This document shows positions 32,845 through 46,288 of a DNA stretch of 64,000 nt, piece by piece. The notes below the pieces were generated by a model. It ran no database searches, had not been told where the DNA came from, and saw only the letters and a list, made by a program, of their open reading frames with translations. Made by a program: the position numbers and the translations under genes. Numbering within the stretch: position 1 is the stretch's first letter; each line of letters opens with the position of its first letter. Where the stretch lies: the NCBI GenBank assembly GCA_015680685.1, contig MNCI01002033.1, positions 201,443-265,442 of the forward strand. Direction: 5' to 3'. Origin of the DNA: Gnetum montanum (Eukaryota; Streptophyta; Gnetopsida; Gnetales; Gnetaceae).

Positions 32845-35500
32845 ACAATCCTAGTTCTACCAAGAAAAAATCCCATGATAAAGGGAGATCCAAGGAGAAG
32901 AATCATGGTAGGGATGCAGGCAACTAGCATGATCATGATCATGGCTGTGACCACCGAAGAGGAGGTGGCAAGCACTGTGATGGTGCTAGTCCTCCTTTCT
33001 CTTCACCATTGTCATTATCTTCTTCCTCTTCTAGCTCCAAATGCAATTGTAGGGGACATGATCATGATGGAGGTAACCGATTGGACCGAGATGATCATAG
33101 GGACTATTGGACATGTCAAGATCTAGGGTACAGGCATTCAAGAGTGGCCCATCACCATGAAAGAAGGGGTAGAAGAGGGCATCATAGGCACCAATGTCAT
33201 GACTACAATGAGCCTTTGCTTACCACCCAAAGCATGCTAAACATTGCAAAGGTAGTGAGAATTTTGAAAAGACATGTGAAAGATAGGAGGATCAAGTGAT
33301 TGGATATGAACAACATTTCCAAGTTCAAGGGGGGATATAAATCTGATCCACAAAATCATCTTTAGGATTTTCAGGATGCGCGTGCCTTAAAAAACATAAA
33401 AAATGACTAGTAAAAGCTTAATTTGTTTCCCAAGACACTCATCAAAGAAGCAAAAAGCTAGTATTGGTCTTTAGAGCCAGAATCAATCTATAGATGGAGT
33501 ACAATGCTTGAATTATTCAATGACAAGTATCAAATGTACTCCCAAGTGTCCAATCTAAGAAGGTAGATCCAAGGTTAGAAGCAAGGAACACATCAATCCT
33601 TGGATGCCACCATGGATAGATATTATTCCTTATTACATCGATGCCCTAACCATGGTTACTCTCAACAAGAACAACTTTGCCACATTATATATGGGCTTCA
33701 CTCTGAAACAAGGAGAACTCTTGGGATCTATGCCCAAAGAATACTACTTGAGTTAAGATCCCATTAGATCCAAAGGCTGATTGAGTAAGTAGCAAAAGAA
33801 TAAGGAGAGTTGTGAAAATGTAGAAGTGTAGGAGAATATAACCAAGATCCTTCCATTCACAAGAGTGAGGTCCAATTTTGTGATAGTGAGGAGGAATCCT
33901 CACTTGATGAGGTGGTGAACCAGAAAACCTTACTGATTCAAAAATTTACCTCTGAAATCTTGGCTAAAGTAGATTAGTTATCAAAATCTATGGATAGTCA
34001 ATTTCAAGTTGTTCTAAAAGTTACTAAAGTAGTGATCATGATCATAGGAGGTGAAAGGAAGTTGAATGTGCCAATCAAAGGGATAAGGGCAAGTTTGCTA
34101 TAGTAGAGGAAGTTGCGAAAACTAAAATAGATGATGATGGTGGGTGTGACATCTACCAATATGAACATCCTAAGGGATGTTACCCCATTATGTCACACTT
34201 ATAGGAGTCTAAGGTGTATGCTCTGAATCCATGACTAGTAAAAAGATAAATACCTAGAAGATTGCCTTATCCTCAAGGCAATTCAAGGCAGTTCCATTAG
34301 AAATAATAATAGTACCCAAGTGGAACTCCACCACAACAATACAAGTGGTATCAATAGTGGCAACACGCACAGTCATGGAGGATGCCATCACCAAGGCAGC
34401 AGTACCCTTATAGATAACTAGATCCATATGGGTATTACGTTCAGCAACCCTTGTCTCCACGTGACTCTTCTAGTCATGTTTCTTCTTTCCAACATCACTA
34501 CTATCATCTTGAATACTATAGAACTCATTCTCCACACTCTAGGAGGTATATCACAGTCCATCCTTATCCTCCTCTTATTCCTGCACTTGGTCCTCCATCC
34601 TCAACATAACTACTTCCTACTCCATCCATGTAAGGTGAACTTCCAACCCAACCACGATAATGAAATGCTACTAGGGCCATTAATCTAAAACCAGTTAATC
34701 AACTGAGTGGTTCAAAACCTCATGCTCATAAAAGATCATTTTTTAATCAAACAACCCTACTAAGCCCTCACAAACTTAGGTGGTTTTTCACCTTGCTCCT
34801 ACCTCTTCCTCTGCAAACCATTCCATCGGGAACCCTTCAAACCAAATATCGTCCAAAATCCATATTGTTATGCTTACTCATGTTGTATTTGATTGGATCT
34901 GGGTTAATAACCTTCCTAGAAAATTACCTGATCCTAGGAGTCCTCTTATTTATTTATAGATTACTAGGAATGAACCATGTAAAGCTCTTCTTGATTCAGG
35001 TTTCAATGTTAACTTGATTTCTCATGAGATGTATATTGCTTGGAACCTACTGCCTCTCAAGAAGATCAATATTACATTAGAATTGGTAAACTAGTCCTTT
35101 ACTATTACATTGGGGATGGTAGAAGGCATTGTGACCACTATCTATGGGTGGTCTTATCCTAGTGATTTCCTAGTAATCAAGGTTGAGAACTGTAAGGGGG
35201 ACTTCCCAATAATTATGGGAAGGGCATGGTTAAACAATGTTGATGTAAGAATGGACATCAAAATATTTCCTTGCAAATATCTAAGGAAAATATATTTGGA
35301 AAGATCAAGAAGAAGGGAGTTCCATGCATTACATACAGCGATGCAGGGTGCAATTGTGTGCAAAAACTCTAGTCCATGAAACGAGCATCTATTTTTTCAT
35401 GCAGGTAGTGTGCACATGAAGCAGATATTCATAGGTGTCTATACATAGTAGCCACAACATAGGAGGATACCCAATGGCTGACCACTAATTTTGAAAGCAA
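32845..35500 (+). pseudogene. 5'-truncated gag-protease of element D
   Basis: It begins at a position equivalent to about base 24503 of C, so the PBS, leader and gag start are deleted. The gag domain is around 33300-33830. A zinc-knuckle-like CDIYQYEHPKGC, with its second Cys changed to Tyr, lies near 34148. The protease region has an intact DSG (ALLDSGFNVNLIS, near 34993) and a GDFPIIMGRAWL block near 35200. Many stops and frameshifts are present. The order and spacing follow C and E. Confidence 0.8.
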
Positions 35501-38500
35501 CACAATGTGCATGGAACCTATTAAGAGCCTAACATGCACTTATGTTGTAGAGATAGATGAACTAGAGCAAGTTCATCACCAACTCTCTAATGATGAAAAT
35601 GATGATACTAATTGGGGAGAGTTGGAGCTCCCTAGGAATTTCAAATAAGAGCCCCTAGAGTTGAAAACTCTACTTGCCAACCTAGAATATGCATTCTTGA
35701 GAAATTGTAACTCGATTATACTTAATGCCAAACTTGCTCTTAAGCAAAAAGAAAAATTGTTGAAAGTGATTAACAAATGGCCAACAGCCTTTGCCTGGTT
35801 ATATCCTAAACTCATTGGAATTGATCCATGAATATGCCAACATTGCATTTATACTAATCCATCCATAAAGCCATGGAGGCAACCACAATGGTGGTCGAAT
35901 CCAAAATTAAAGCAAATTGTCAAAGAGGAAATTGAGAAACTCCTTAAGGTAGCATTTATCTATCCCATTGTAGATAGTGAGTGGGCTAGCCCACTCATGA
36001 TAGTGCCAAAGAGAGGTGGCAAATGGTAGGTCTGTGTTGACTTTAAGTTGTTAAACATGGCAACATTCAAAGATCCTTTTTCATTGCCACTTTTTGATCA
36101 GGTGTTGGACACCATATTTGGGTATTGTTATTATAGTTTTCTAGATGGTTATAGTGGGTATAACCAAATCTACATTGCACCAAAATACCAAGCCAAAAAA
36201 ACATTCATGAGTCCTTGGAAAACCTTTGCATATCGCAAAATGCCTTTAATTTGTGCAATGCTCCTACTACTTTCTAATGCTTCGTCTTAAGCATCTTTCA
36301 ACAACAAATTAGTAGCAGAGTAGAAGTCTTCATGGATGACTTCTCTACTTATGATGCTACATTCGAGCAAGCCTTAGAATTCTTTGAGCAAGTACTCAAA
36401 ATATGTGTGAAAACAAATATGCTGCTCAATTGACAAAAAAGCCATCTCATGGTCCAAGAAGGCATTGTACTGGGGCACAAAATTTCTCAAGCAAGGATTA
36501 AGATAGACTTTGAAGAAATAATGGTCATCCAAGGAATAACTACCTAATTAGAAACCATTAAAGATGTTCAACCATTCCTTGGACACATTGGCTACTACTG
36601 GTGATTCATAAAGAATTTCTCTAAGATCACAAAACTATTGGTTAAGCTAACAAAGAAATATGTTCCATTCATTTGGACCAAGGAATGTGAAAAGGCATTT
36701 TAGAGTCTTAAGCAAAAGCTCATAGAGACTCTAATTCTATGAGCACTTGACTAGTCCAAACCATTTCATATCATGATAGATGCATTAAATTATGCCTTGG
36801 GAGTCGTACTTACGTAGCTGGATGACAAGAAACATCCATATTACATCCACTGTGCAAGTCGAAGCATTGTGGATGCATAGTTGAATTACACCATAATAGA
36901 GAAAGAGCTAATGGTGATGATTTATGGTCTAGAGAAGTTTAGGCACTATGTGCTTAGATATAAAGTATTTTTGCACACTGATCATAGTGTCATTCACTTC
37001 CTCATGAACAAGCTAATAGTGAGTCCTCATGTCATATGGTGGCTGGTGATCTTACAGAAATTCGATCTTATGATGGTAGATCAAAAGGAGATTGAGAATG
37101 TGGTTTTTGACCATCTCTCTCAATTATGATGGGATAACAAAGAGAAAGAGAGCCCACTCTCTAACTAATTTGGGGATGAACTCCTCTTTTTTGGTGTAAT
37201 AAATAAACAAGTTCCTATAGAACCAAAATGATATGATGGCATCCTCACTAATCTTCTCACTCAGGAGATGCCACAAAATTTGGACTATAAGAAGAAACAA
37301 CATTTTCTTCATAAGGCTAAACACTTCATGGAAATCAATGGATACCTTTACAAGGTGTGCACCAATGGCCTGGTTCATTGATGTGTCTGTGATGTAGATC
37401 AATTGCTCGTTCTCTAAGATGCTCATGAAGGTCCTTACGAAGGCCACTATGTAGGGAGATGCACAATCATAAAACTCCTAATGGCAGGACACTATTTACC
37501 CATAATATTTAGGGATGATCACTAGTTTATCTTATCTTGTAAACACTATCAAGAAGATGGTGTGATGATTACATAAATGGAGGATCCTTAGCAATGGATT
37601 CAACCATTGGAACCCTTTGACATATGGGGCATCAACTTCATGGGTCCCATCACACCCATGTCCAATGGAAAGGAATATATAATAATCATAGTTGATTACT
37701 ACACAAAATGGACAGAAGTAGTAGCCGTCATTGACTGCACTTCATCCACTACTATGTGGCCTATACAAAAAAATGTTGTGAATAGGTTTTGGATTCCACA
37801 TGCACTAATTTCTAATAACGAAATCCATTTTATAGGTGCTTCTTTTTGCAAACTCATGTAACACTTAGGGGTTGAACATAAATTAATAACATCCTACCAT
37901 CCCCAAGCCAATGATTAAGCAAATGATACTAATAGAGAGATCACAAAGATTCTAACAAGAACTATTAGCAAATATAGGAGATATTGGAGCACAAAACTCA
38001 ATGATGCCCTTTGGGCCTACTGCTTAACATGAAAACTCCCTATTTCCTACTCTCCCTATAAGTTGGTGTACAGAAAACTTTCAATGCTCCCAATTCAATC
38101 CAAGCTTTATACACTTTCAATAGCCTATGACCTGGACCTTGACCTAAAAAAAGAAAGACTGATCAACCTAAATATACTAGACAAAAATTAATTGGTAGCC
38201 CTATTCTTGAATGAAGTGCACAAGGCATTCAAAAAACAATAACATGACCTAAGAATGAGAAGGATCAAACTTCAACTTGGAGATAAGGTCCTCTATTAGA
38301 ACCCCTCACATGTTCCTCAAAAAACCAAATTTCAAACATTGTGGAAGGGGCCTTATATAATCAATGAAACCTTTCCTTTTGGGGCCATGATTATATACAA
38401 ACCTAAAAGCCCAAACAAGAAGCAGTTATTCAACATCCAACAAGTGAAGGCTTTCCATGAGCCCAAGCAAGCCAGTACAACAAATACCTCAACAAATGGG

Positions 38501-38570
38501 CAACTGCACTCAATTTTTTGGATCTCCTTCTTCCAAATTAGTTGTGGGGGAGATGGTCATTCATGCTAAT
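35501..38570 (+). pseudogene. RT, RNase H and integrase of element D
   Basis: RT text appears from about 35920 (KEEIEKLLK ... PKRGGKW, YSFLDGYSGYNQ), with a frameshift near 36255 before FMDDFSTY (about 36330). The RNase H TIEKELMVMIY block is near 36900. In integrase, GIDFMGP reads GINFMGP (37627) and the second Asp is also Asn (SNNE, 37815), so two catalytic residues are gone. The C-terminal GPYIINETFPFGAMIIYKP is well preserved, and the frame ends at about 38570. This is the most eroded pol of the family here. Confidence 0.8.
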
Positions 38571-39890
38571 CATATATGTGGCTCAGTTTTTCTATTTTTT
38601 GTTTTACACATTTTTATTTTTTGCTAATTGTTTATTTTATACCTTTTTTATTTTAAAAACGTTTTCTTATTTTACACCATTTTTTGTTTTACACCATCAT
38701 TAGTACATTTAAATATTTCTTGAATATTTTACACTTGCTTATATATTTTACCTTATTTTATTGTATTTTATTTTAGTGTGATTTTCTAATTTCTGTTAAG
38801 AAACATGCTTTGTGCCAATGGGAGACAGTAGTAACGTAACTATTGCTAATGGTGGTTTGTGCTTAATGTTTTTTTGGCTAATGTTTGGTTTCTATTTTTG
38901 AATTTTGTTTACCAATGGCTAGGACATTTTTTCTTTTTCATGGAGTAGGTAGTGAGTCCATGACATCCACCCATCCACAAAAATCTATGATTTTCCTCAT
39001 TTTGGGAATATGAGGTCCCTTTCATTAAATAAACCTTTAATAAATTTGTGACCTTGGAGGTTTCTAGAATTAGGAAGGATTCAAAGGCTTGCATAGGATG
39101 TGACTTCAAGGGAATTTAATACTCTTTGTACTCTTCTACTTACTTGGGTGCATAAGTGTTTTCATGGATTTCTTACCATTCTATGTCAACCAATAATAGG
39201 AAGTTGAATAAGTCTTTTCATGGTGTGGTTTCCATCCACAAATTTAAAAAAAATAAAATAAAAAAGAAAAAAAACATGATTAGAATTCAAAGCACACCCC
39301 TTAGACAAATAAATGGGCTATAAGCATTGGATATGGGACTAGAAAGATATGTTATCCATGCCTGAAGGTCCCCTTTAACTAAGGCCCTATCTCACTTCCT
39401 ACTTCTCTTTTCTTCTATTTAAGAAATGGTGGTTATTCTGTGAAAGCACTCTTGTATCTCAAAGGGGTGGATCAGTCTTAGAGTGGTAATGCAAAGTCAC
39501 TGAAAGCGATTGGTTTTGGTTTGGACTAAAGATGGATCTTCTTAGGTCATTTAATCATAAATCCACAAGGGACTTATTATGACCTCAATTTGGAGCTCCA
39601 TTCCACCTTTTTCATCATCCATACATGCTATCCATAACTTACCAAACTACCGATGTCCATGTTCTTATTCCATGTCTTTGTCTGATGTACTTGAATTCTT
39701 TGATAGAATCTTTTGGGTTTTGGTCATTAACTTTCATAAATCATTAATCACCTATGGGGCCTATGAACTCCTTAGGTTGAGGTTATGCAATGGAAAACAA
39801 ACCATGTTCCTACTATGGGGAGGACCCACTTGCATATCTCTTGGTTGGGTTCATTAAGCATCTTATCCTTAGGCACTATTGAAATCAGAA
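38571..39890 (+). other. 3' untranslated region of element D, truncated
   Basis: It is similar to C's 3' UTR, including the 24-nt block (39284-39307). Similarity is lost around 39860-39890 (after a GGGGAGGACCCAC block). D has no polypurine tract or 3' LTR in the window. Confidence 0.65.
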
Positions 39891-40643
39891 TCTTTCGTGC
39901 ACCCATCTTCTACATCCGACCATGTGATCCTTTAAGAATTTTCTTCAATTCACACATTTTCCATCAAACTTTTGAATTTTTGAGCTTCCAAAGATCCTCT
40001 TTCATGATTTCATCATATTCTTGGCTTTTCTGGGACTCTGTGGATCCTAAATTTATACAAAAATTCCTTGTATTTTTTCGAGATATTCAAGTTTAAAAAA
40101 TTTATTTATGGACCCCATAGACAAGGCCCTATTGATGGAGCCCATGTATAAAACAAACCTCGTATACATGGCCCCATTAACGTAGCACAAAAATACTATA
40201 TATATGTGCCACCCCCCTTAGAAATTTTCACATTTGGTTACAAACACCCAAGGAGGTTCTATAATCTTTAGAGCCTAGAACCTTCCAAAGCCCATAACTT
40301 CCTAACCTGTTGTCCAAATCACTTCATTCTTTGACCTTGTAGCTCACAAAGGTAAGCTCTTAGTTATGGGAGCCACAAATGTGCCATTTTTAACAAAATT
40401 ATTTTGATATTTTTCTAACTCCCACAAAGGTTTAACTAAGGAATCATCATTAAAACACCAAATTATGAGAGTTAAACCTTTTCAACAAGCTCTAGTAACA
40501 CTTGTAATAAAAAATAAACTAATACAATAATCAATCTACCATGGTCCAACTATAGCCAAGTGTAACTAATTAACAAGATATGATATCTATTTATTTTAAG
40601 TTACACATTATATTTACTAATCCACAGATGTGTTGTGATTGTA
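39891..40643. other. Unassigned AT-rich segment before the G frame
   Basis: No coding frame is recognised. There is an inverted repeat CCATGTATA (40142-40150) / TATACATGG (40163-40171). Words such as AAGGCCCTATTGATGGAGCC resemble the U3 of the G LTR at about 60640. It ends in a pyrimidine-poor TTGTGATTGTAG just before the G frame, which could be a splice acceptor. It may belong to G's internal region. Confidence 0.35.
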
Positions 40644-42198
40644 GATGGCACCAAAATGCAAACACACATAGGAAGGAGGATAGTCTCACCCAAGGAAAAA
40701 ATGGCCAAGAACCAAGCTAGGAAGAACCAATAGCAATCCATGCTACAGGACCTCTTTGGGAAGAGGCCAAAGTGGAGTCTATTTGTCAGATTCTAGAACA
40801 AGTGATAGCAACAGAACATTCCCATTGAGTTAAGGCACCAACTCAACAAGAAAAGCTTGAGGTGACCTTGATGGAAGCTTACCTAAACCAAATTATATCA
40901 AGGGAGGTCTAAACGATAGTGCTTCAACCATTGACCTTTAGCTCTTTCTTGGAGCAAGCACCTAAAGAAGTATAGGAACAATTGAAAACCTCTCCCATGT
41001 GGCCAATTATTAATTCTAATAGGGAGTGATATATGGGAGATATGTTCCTATTTTGGAACAATAAGTAGGCTAGTTCAACATTCAAGATTATGAACATTTT
41101 AGTGCCCTACTCGGTGTAAGCCCTTGCAGAGGTACTTGTGTTGTCTAAAACTAGGATGAATCTTGCTGAGATTCTGATGCAAGTGGATCCCAACATAAAA
41201 ATGGAATGGGCTCAATGGTGCTATTGTGTCAATTGCAAGGAGTACAATGTGCTCACACAGGCAGAAAGAATCCATTACAAGATTGCAGCCTTTTACCTAA
41301 ATCCCATGGTGAGACCCAGTAAGATCATTGCCTTTTCTGCCCATGTGTGTGCTGCTCTAAGTGGAAGATTCCTAGTCAACCTTCCATAGCTAATCTATCT
41401 AGAGATAGAGAAGCAGTTCAAGGAGAATGAACTTGGAAGGAAGACACTTATCTTCCCATGCCTCATCAAAAAACTATGTCGAAGGGAAGGAATCGTCTAC
41501 TACATTAATGATGTTTTCTGATGCACTTTGACTGCTAATTTGGTAGAGATGATTAAGGACCAAAATTCTACAATAATAATTCAAGAAGAGAAGTAGTAGC
41601 CACCACCTCCACCTACCACTTAAAAATTATTCTAGATGTTGTTGCAACATTCCAACAGTTGCACGAGTATTGAGAATAGCTCTTGAGTGAGCAATAGTAA
41701 CAGGAAGGCATGAATGGTGGAGACCCATCTATGTATCAACCTATGATGAGTCACATGAATGAGGTGGCACGCATAGTCAACTTGATGAGGGAAGGTGGAT
41801 CCATTTTCTCTACCCAACAAATGTAGTTTTCTGCGAGGTCAAATCCTAGTGCCAGAGAGGTAATGATATCTCTCTTAGAACAACAACAACTCCTAGAGAT
41901 TTATGGTAATATTACAACATTTTTAGTATTCTTGGAGGAGAGTGAGGAGGCAATAGTGCTAGTGATTAAGCACTAAGGGCAAGAAACAATAGTAGAGGTG
42001 GTTGTTAACAGAGTCACCGAAACACTCAATGCACCTACAACATCTATACCATATGTCACTGCAATTAAAGATGTGCAAATGTCTGTAGGAATCATAAGCA
42101 ATTGAGTAAGCACAACACAACATGAACAACTATTGGACCAACTAGTAGAAATTAGACAACCACTTTCAGATGTTTTTGAATTTTTGGATAATATAACT
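40644..42198 (+). pseudogene. Capsid/plant-transposon-like frame of unit G, left part
   Basis: This is a long decayed frame with many stops, mostly TAG or TAA at Gln-like positions, and at least one frameshift. The best stretch, 41138-41389, contains NLAEILMQVDPNIKMEWAQW and a helical part (AFSAHVCAALSGRFLVNLP). It resembles the helical core of plant-transposon/capsid-type domains. A Gln-rich and acidic region follows (LLEQQQLLE). The frame is cut at 42198 by element E and resumes in the same phase at 59095. There is no enzyme motif. The exon class resembles that of the antisense gene in element A. The homology is by pattern only. Confidence 0.45.
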
Positions 42199-42982
42199 TG
42201 ATCAGCCGCAATATCGTGCCTGCGATATCATGGCCTTCCATGCAATATCACATATGCAATATCGCAACCTACCTCGTTGCCTATAAATAAGAGGTAGGTG
42301 CACTTAGTTTGCATAGTTAGTCTTAGTCCCTTACCCAAACTCTTGCCTTTTCTCCCTCTCAGAGTTAGAATTATTTCTACATGCCCATAGTAGAAGTCAT
42401 AAAGTGAATAGATCTTTATTCGAGCATTATGTACCTAAGCACACCTTGTGTATAAAATAAAGACAAACTTTGTGATAAACCTTGCAGCATTTAGAATAGA
42501 TTAATTAATGTTAATTACTATTTCTTAATGCTTTCCTTAGTTAATTAATGATTCTTTCTCACCCTACAACTCTCCTAAGTAAGCACACACAGTACGATCA
42601 CTTTGAGCATGCGTGTAACACTTGGTACCTAGTAACGATTAGTGTTTGGTAATCCCAGTAGTGTTGCACTAGTTTAGGATGTGTATGGCAAGTGAGAACG
42701 GATACTGGTGTTAGGATCAGTTAGAGCCTAGTTAATAAGTAGTCAAATTAAATTAGCTACTTGGTTATCTCTCTCCCCCATTAATAGCAGCAGGACATAA
42801 AAACACAAAAAAGTATAAAAATCATATGCCTTAAGTTTACTTAACCATACAATCATGATATACATGTAAGCTTGGGAAGACAACGATTGGCGCATAGGCA
42901 CTTAGTCCTTGGAATTCGACCAGATCGTGCATGGATGCTCATATTCATATGCTTGAGCATATTAATATCTCACCGCTTATCA
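42199..42982 (+). mobile_element. 5' LTR of element E
   Basis: It is 784 bp, TGATCAGCC...GCTTATCA. U3 carries four GATATC/AATATC palindromes (42207-42265), the TATA box is at 42282-42289, and R/U5 follows. Compared with the 3' LTR it has a ~30-bp deletion in U5 after GACAACGATT. It is followed by a PBS. Confidence 0.9.
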
Positions 42983-43002
42983 TTGGCACTGTTGCCAGGG
43001 AC
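42983..43002 (+). promoter_or_regulatory. Primer binding site of element E
   Basis: TTGGCACTGTTGCCAGGGAC immediately follows the LTR end. It is the Athila-type site with two G-to-A type differences. Confidence 0.85.
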
Positions 43003-43120
43003 TTTGTTGTTTGTGCGCTAATTAGAACATAGGAAATATTTCACATCATTGAAACAAACCCTTAGGGTTGCTTAAAGAAAAATAATAAATAATAATACAT
43101 TGCACACTGAATAGATAATC

Positions 43121-46100
43121 ATGTCTCATTCTTCATACAAAAGTGTTTCACTACTTAGGTTTGATACAAGGAACAATCGGAGGTGTAGTACACATGATAA
43201 TCTGCCAGTCCCTTAACAGTTTCATGTGGTATATGTTCATCCTGATGAATATGTACCAAACTTTACCTTTATCCTCCATCAAGATGAACAATTGCATTGG
43301 TGAGATTTAGAGGGTAACATAATGTTACCTCTTGATTGCTTTGTCTTGGACATGTTTCTTCATGATCTCACATGAATTGGTATGCAGCACTTACAGGCAG
43401 AGTACATTATGCATGATCATGACTCGCAAGAGTATTGACCCATGGAGGCACAACATCAAACGGATTTACAACAGGAGAGACACTATGAATCCATGAAGGG
43501 AAAGTTTTCATAGAACATCCCACATGTCCTAAGTGAAAATGAGGGTGGTGAACCTACCTCAGGTAGTCACCCACATAATGATGTTCCTCTTGTTGACTTT
43601 GGTTAAGGGGTTGTGTATCAGAATCTTTACTCAACTATCCATAACCTAGATTCTGATACCAATAGACACAAAGGGTCTAAAAAAGGAACATGAACACATA
43701 ACAAAGATGGACATTCTGATCGTAACCGCAATCGTGACCACCAAAGAGAAGGAAGTAGGAACTGACATGGTGACAGTCCTCCTTCTTCTTCACCTTCATC
43801 ATCTCCTTCACCCTCTCCTTCAGAATCTGGATGTAGTTACAATGAAAAAGACCATGAGGATAAGGGTAAGTGAAACAGGAGTCATAGACAAAATAGTCAA
43901 GAAAGTGGACAAGGGCACTCTAGAGAAACACACCATGAAATAAGGAAGAATAGGGAACAACATAGGCATCATAGACATCATAGATGGGATGATCATGATG
44001 AACCCCTACTCGCTACTCAAAGTATACTAGACATAACTAAGGCTGTTAGAATCCCAACAAGGCACAAAAAAGATAGTAAGATCAAGAGATTAGACATGAA
44101 CAACATCCTGAGATTTGAAGGGGGGTACAATGCTGATCTTCAAAATCATCTACAAGCATTTCATGATGCATGTGCCTTACAAAACATAGAAAGTGAATGG
44201 CAAAAACTTAAGTTGTTCCCATGGACACTAGTCAAAGAAGCGAAGAGCTGGTACCGATCCTTAGAATCCGAATCCATTTGTAGGTGGAGTACCATGTTAG
44301 AATTGTTCAATGATAAGTACCAAATGTACTCCCAAGTGTCCAACCTGTGAAAACAAATCCAGGGCTGGAAACAAGAAGGACATGAACCCTTGGATGCTAC
44401 CATGGACCGATATTATGCACTGTTACATCATTGTCCTAGCCATGGTTATTCGCAGAGGGATCAACTATGCCATCTCATAGATGGACTTACGCATGAAACG
44501 TGGAGAACCCTTGGGACGTATGCCCAAAGGAGGCTATCAGAGCTTAGGACCCATCAAATTCAAAGATTATTGGAGCAAGTTGCTAAAGAAGAAGGTGAGT
44601 TAAGGAAAAGAGAGAGTGTAGAGAAATATAATAAAGATCCTTCCCTTTGAAAGAGGGGAGTAAGATTTTGTGAGAATGAAGAAGAGTCACCACTCAAAGA
44701 GATGGTAAATAAGAAAACCTTGCCTATCCAAAAATTAGCATCAGAAGTATTGGCAAAGGTAGAGCAAATGTGGGATTCCCTAGATGATAGATTTCAAACC
44801 GTTCTTAAAATAGTAGAGTCTAGAGAGCAAGGTAGTGATCATGAAAAAAGAAAAAAGAGAGAAACTGAACATGCATGTAACAAGGGTAAGGGCAAAGTTG
44901 CCATTATTAAGGAGGTTGTGGATTTGGATACAGAAAATGATAGTGGATGTAAGATATACCAATATGACCATCCTAAGGGATGTTGCCCTATAATCTCACA
45001 TCTGCAAGAGTCTAGGGTGTATGTACTCAACCCATGATTAAACAAAAGGCAAACACCCTAAAGGTTACCTTATCCTCAAGGTAACTCAAGACAGTTCCAC
45101 CAACCCTTAATGTATTATCCATGTGAAACTCCACCACACCTAATCAAGCAGTATCAACAATGGTAGTATCCACAATCATGGGGAATTCCACCACCAAGGA
45201 AACAGTATCCTTACCAACAACCTAACCCGTATGCATATTATGTGCAATAACCAATCTCTCCACATGACTCTACTAGTCATGTTACTTCTCAACCTCACTA
45301 CCAAGCTCATGAGTATTATAGGACTACTCCTAGGGACGATGTTCCACAAACATACCATCCTTCTCATCCAACTGCACCTCTTTCACCCTTAACTCCATTA
45401 CCACCTACCCCAACTATGTAGGATGAAATCCCTACCCAGCCACAGCAACGTAACACCACAAGGGTTGTTAACCCTCAACCTACTGTTGGTTTTGACAACC
45501 ACATGAAGAAAAGACCTTTTTTTAAAACCAAAAGTCCAACTAAGCCCTTGCAACCATAAGCGGTTGATTCTTCAACCACCTCACTATCACTTGAAGCTTT
45601 AGATCTCCCTTCAACCCAAATACCATGCTTAACGCATACGGTCATGTTAACTCATGCTGTCACTGATTGGATAAAAGCTGGCTATCTTCCTAGGAAATTC
45701 TCTGATCCTGGGAGTCCTCTGATATATCTACAAATCGTTGGAAATGAGCCGTGTAAAGCTCTTTTGGATTCAAGTTCCGGTGTCAACTTGATTTCTCAAG
45801 AAATGTACAAGGCCTGGAACCTGCCTTCACTAAAAAAAAGTAACATTTGTTTAGAGTTGGTTGACCAGTCCATCACTGTCTCGTTGGGACTGGTGGAGGA
45901 CATTGTCACCACTATTTGTGGGTGGTTGTATCTAGCTAACTTCCTAGTCATTCAAGTGAACAACGGTAAGGGGGACTTCCCAATCATAATGGGAAGAGGA
46001 TGGCTAAGCATAGTTGATGCACGCCTAGGAATCTGCAATCTTTTCCTAGAAATATCAAAGGAAAATACATTTGGAAAGATCAAGAAGAAGAAAGTTCCAT

Positions 46101-46270
46101 GCATCACATACAGTGACTCAGGGTGTAATTGCATGTAGAAGTCATGGTTTGTGCAACATTTAACATTGCCTACATGTGATCAGTGTGCACAAGTGACTAA
46201 TATACAAAGATTCCTGTATGCAGCAGCCACAAGATAGGAAGGCACCTAGTGACTGACAGCTGATCAAGAG
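43121..46270 (+). pseudogene. gag-protease of element E
   Basis: It starts at ATG 43121 after a ~120-bp leader (MSHSSYKSVS). Order: a PDFTFILHQDEQL block, an Arg/His/Asp-rich region, and a gag domain at 44090-44650 (EWQKLKLFP, then SWYRSLE and MLELFNDKYQ). Then come a zinc-knuckle-like CKIYQYDHPKGC (second Cys changed to Tyr), Pro/Gln-rich text, and the protease at 45640-46140 (ALLDSSSGVNLIS, where D-S-G has become D-S-S; then FPIIMGRGWL). Nonsense codons are mostly TAG/TGA, and there are few frameshifts. This is the best-preserved family-2 gag. Confidence 0.85.
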
Positions 46271-46288
46271 AGCAGTTCAACTATATGC

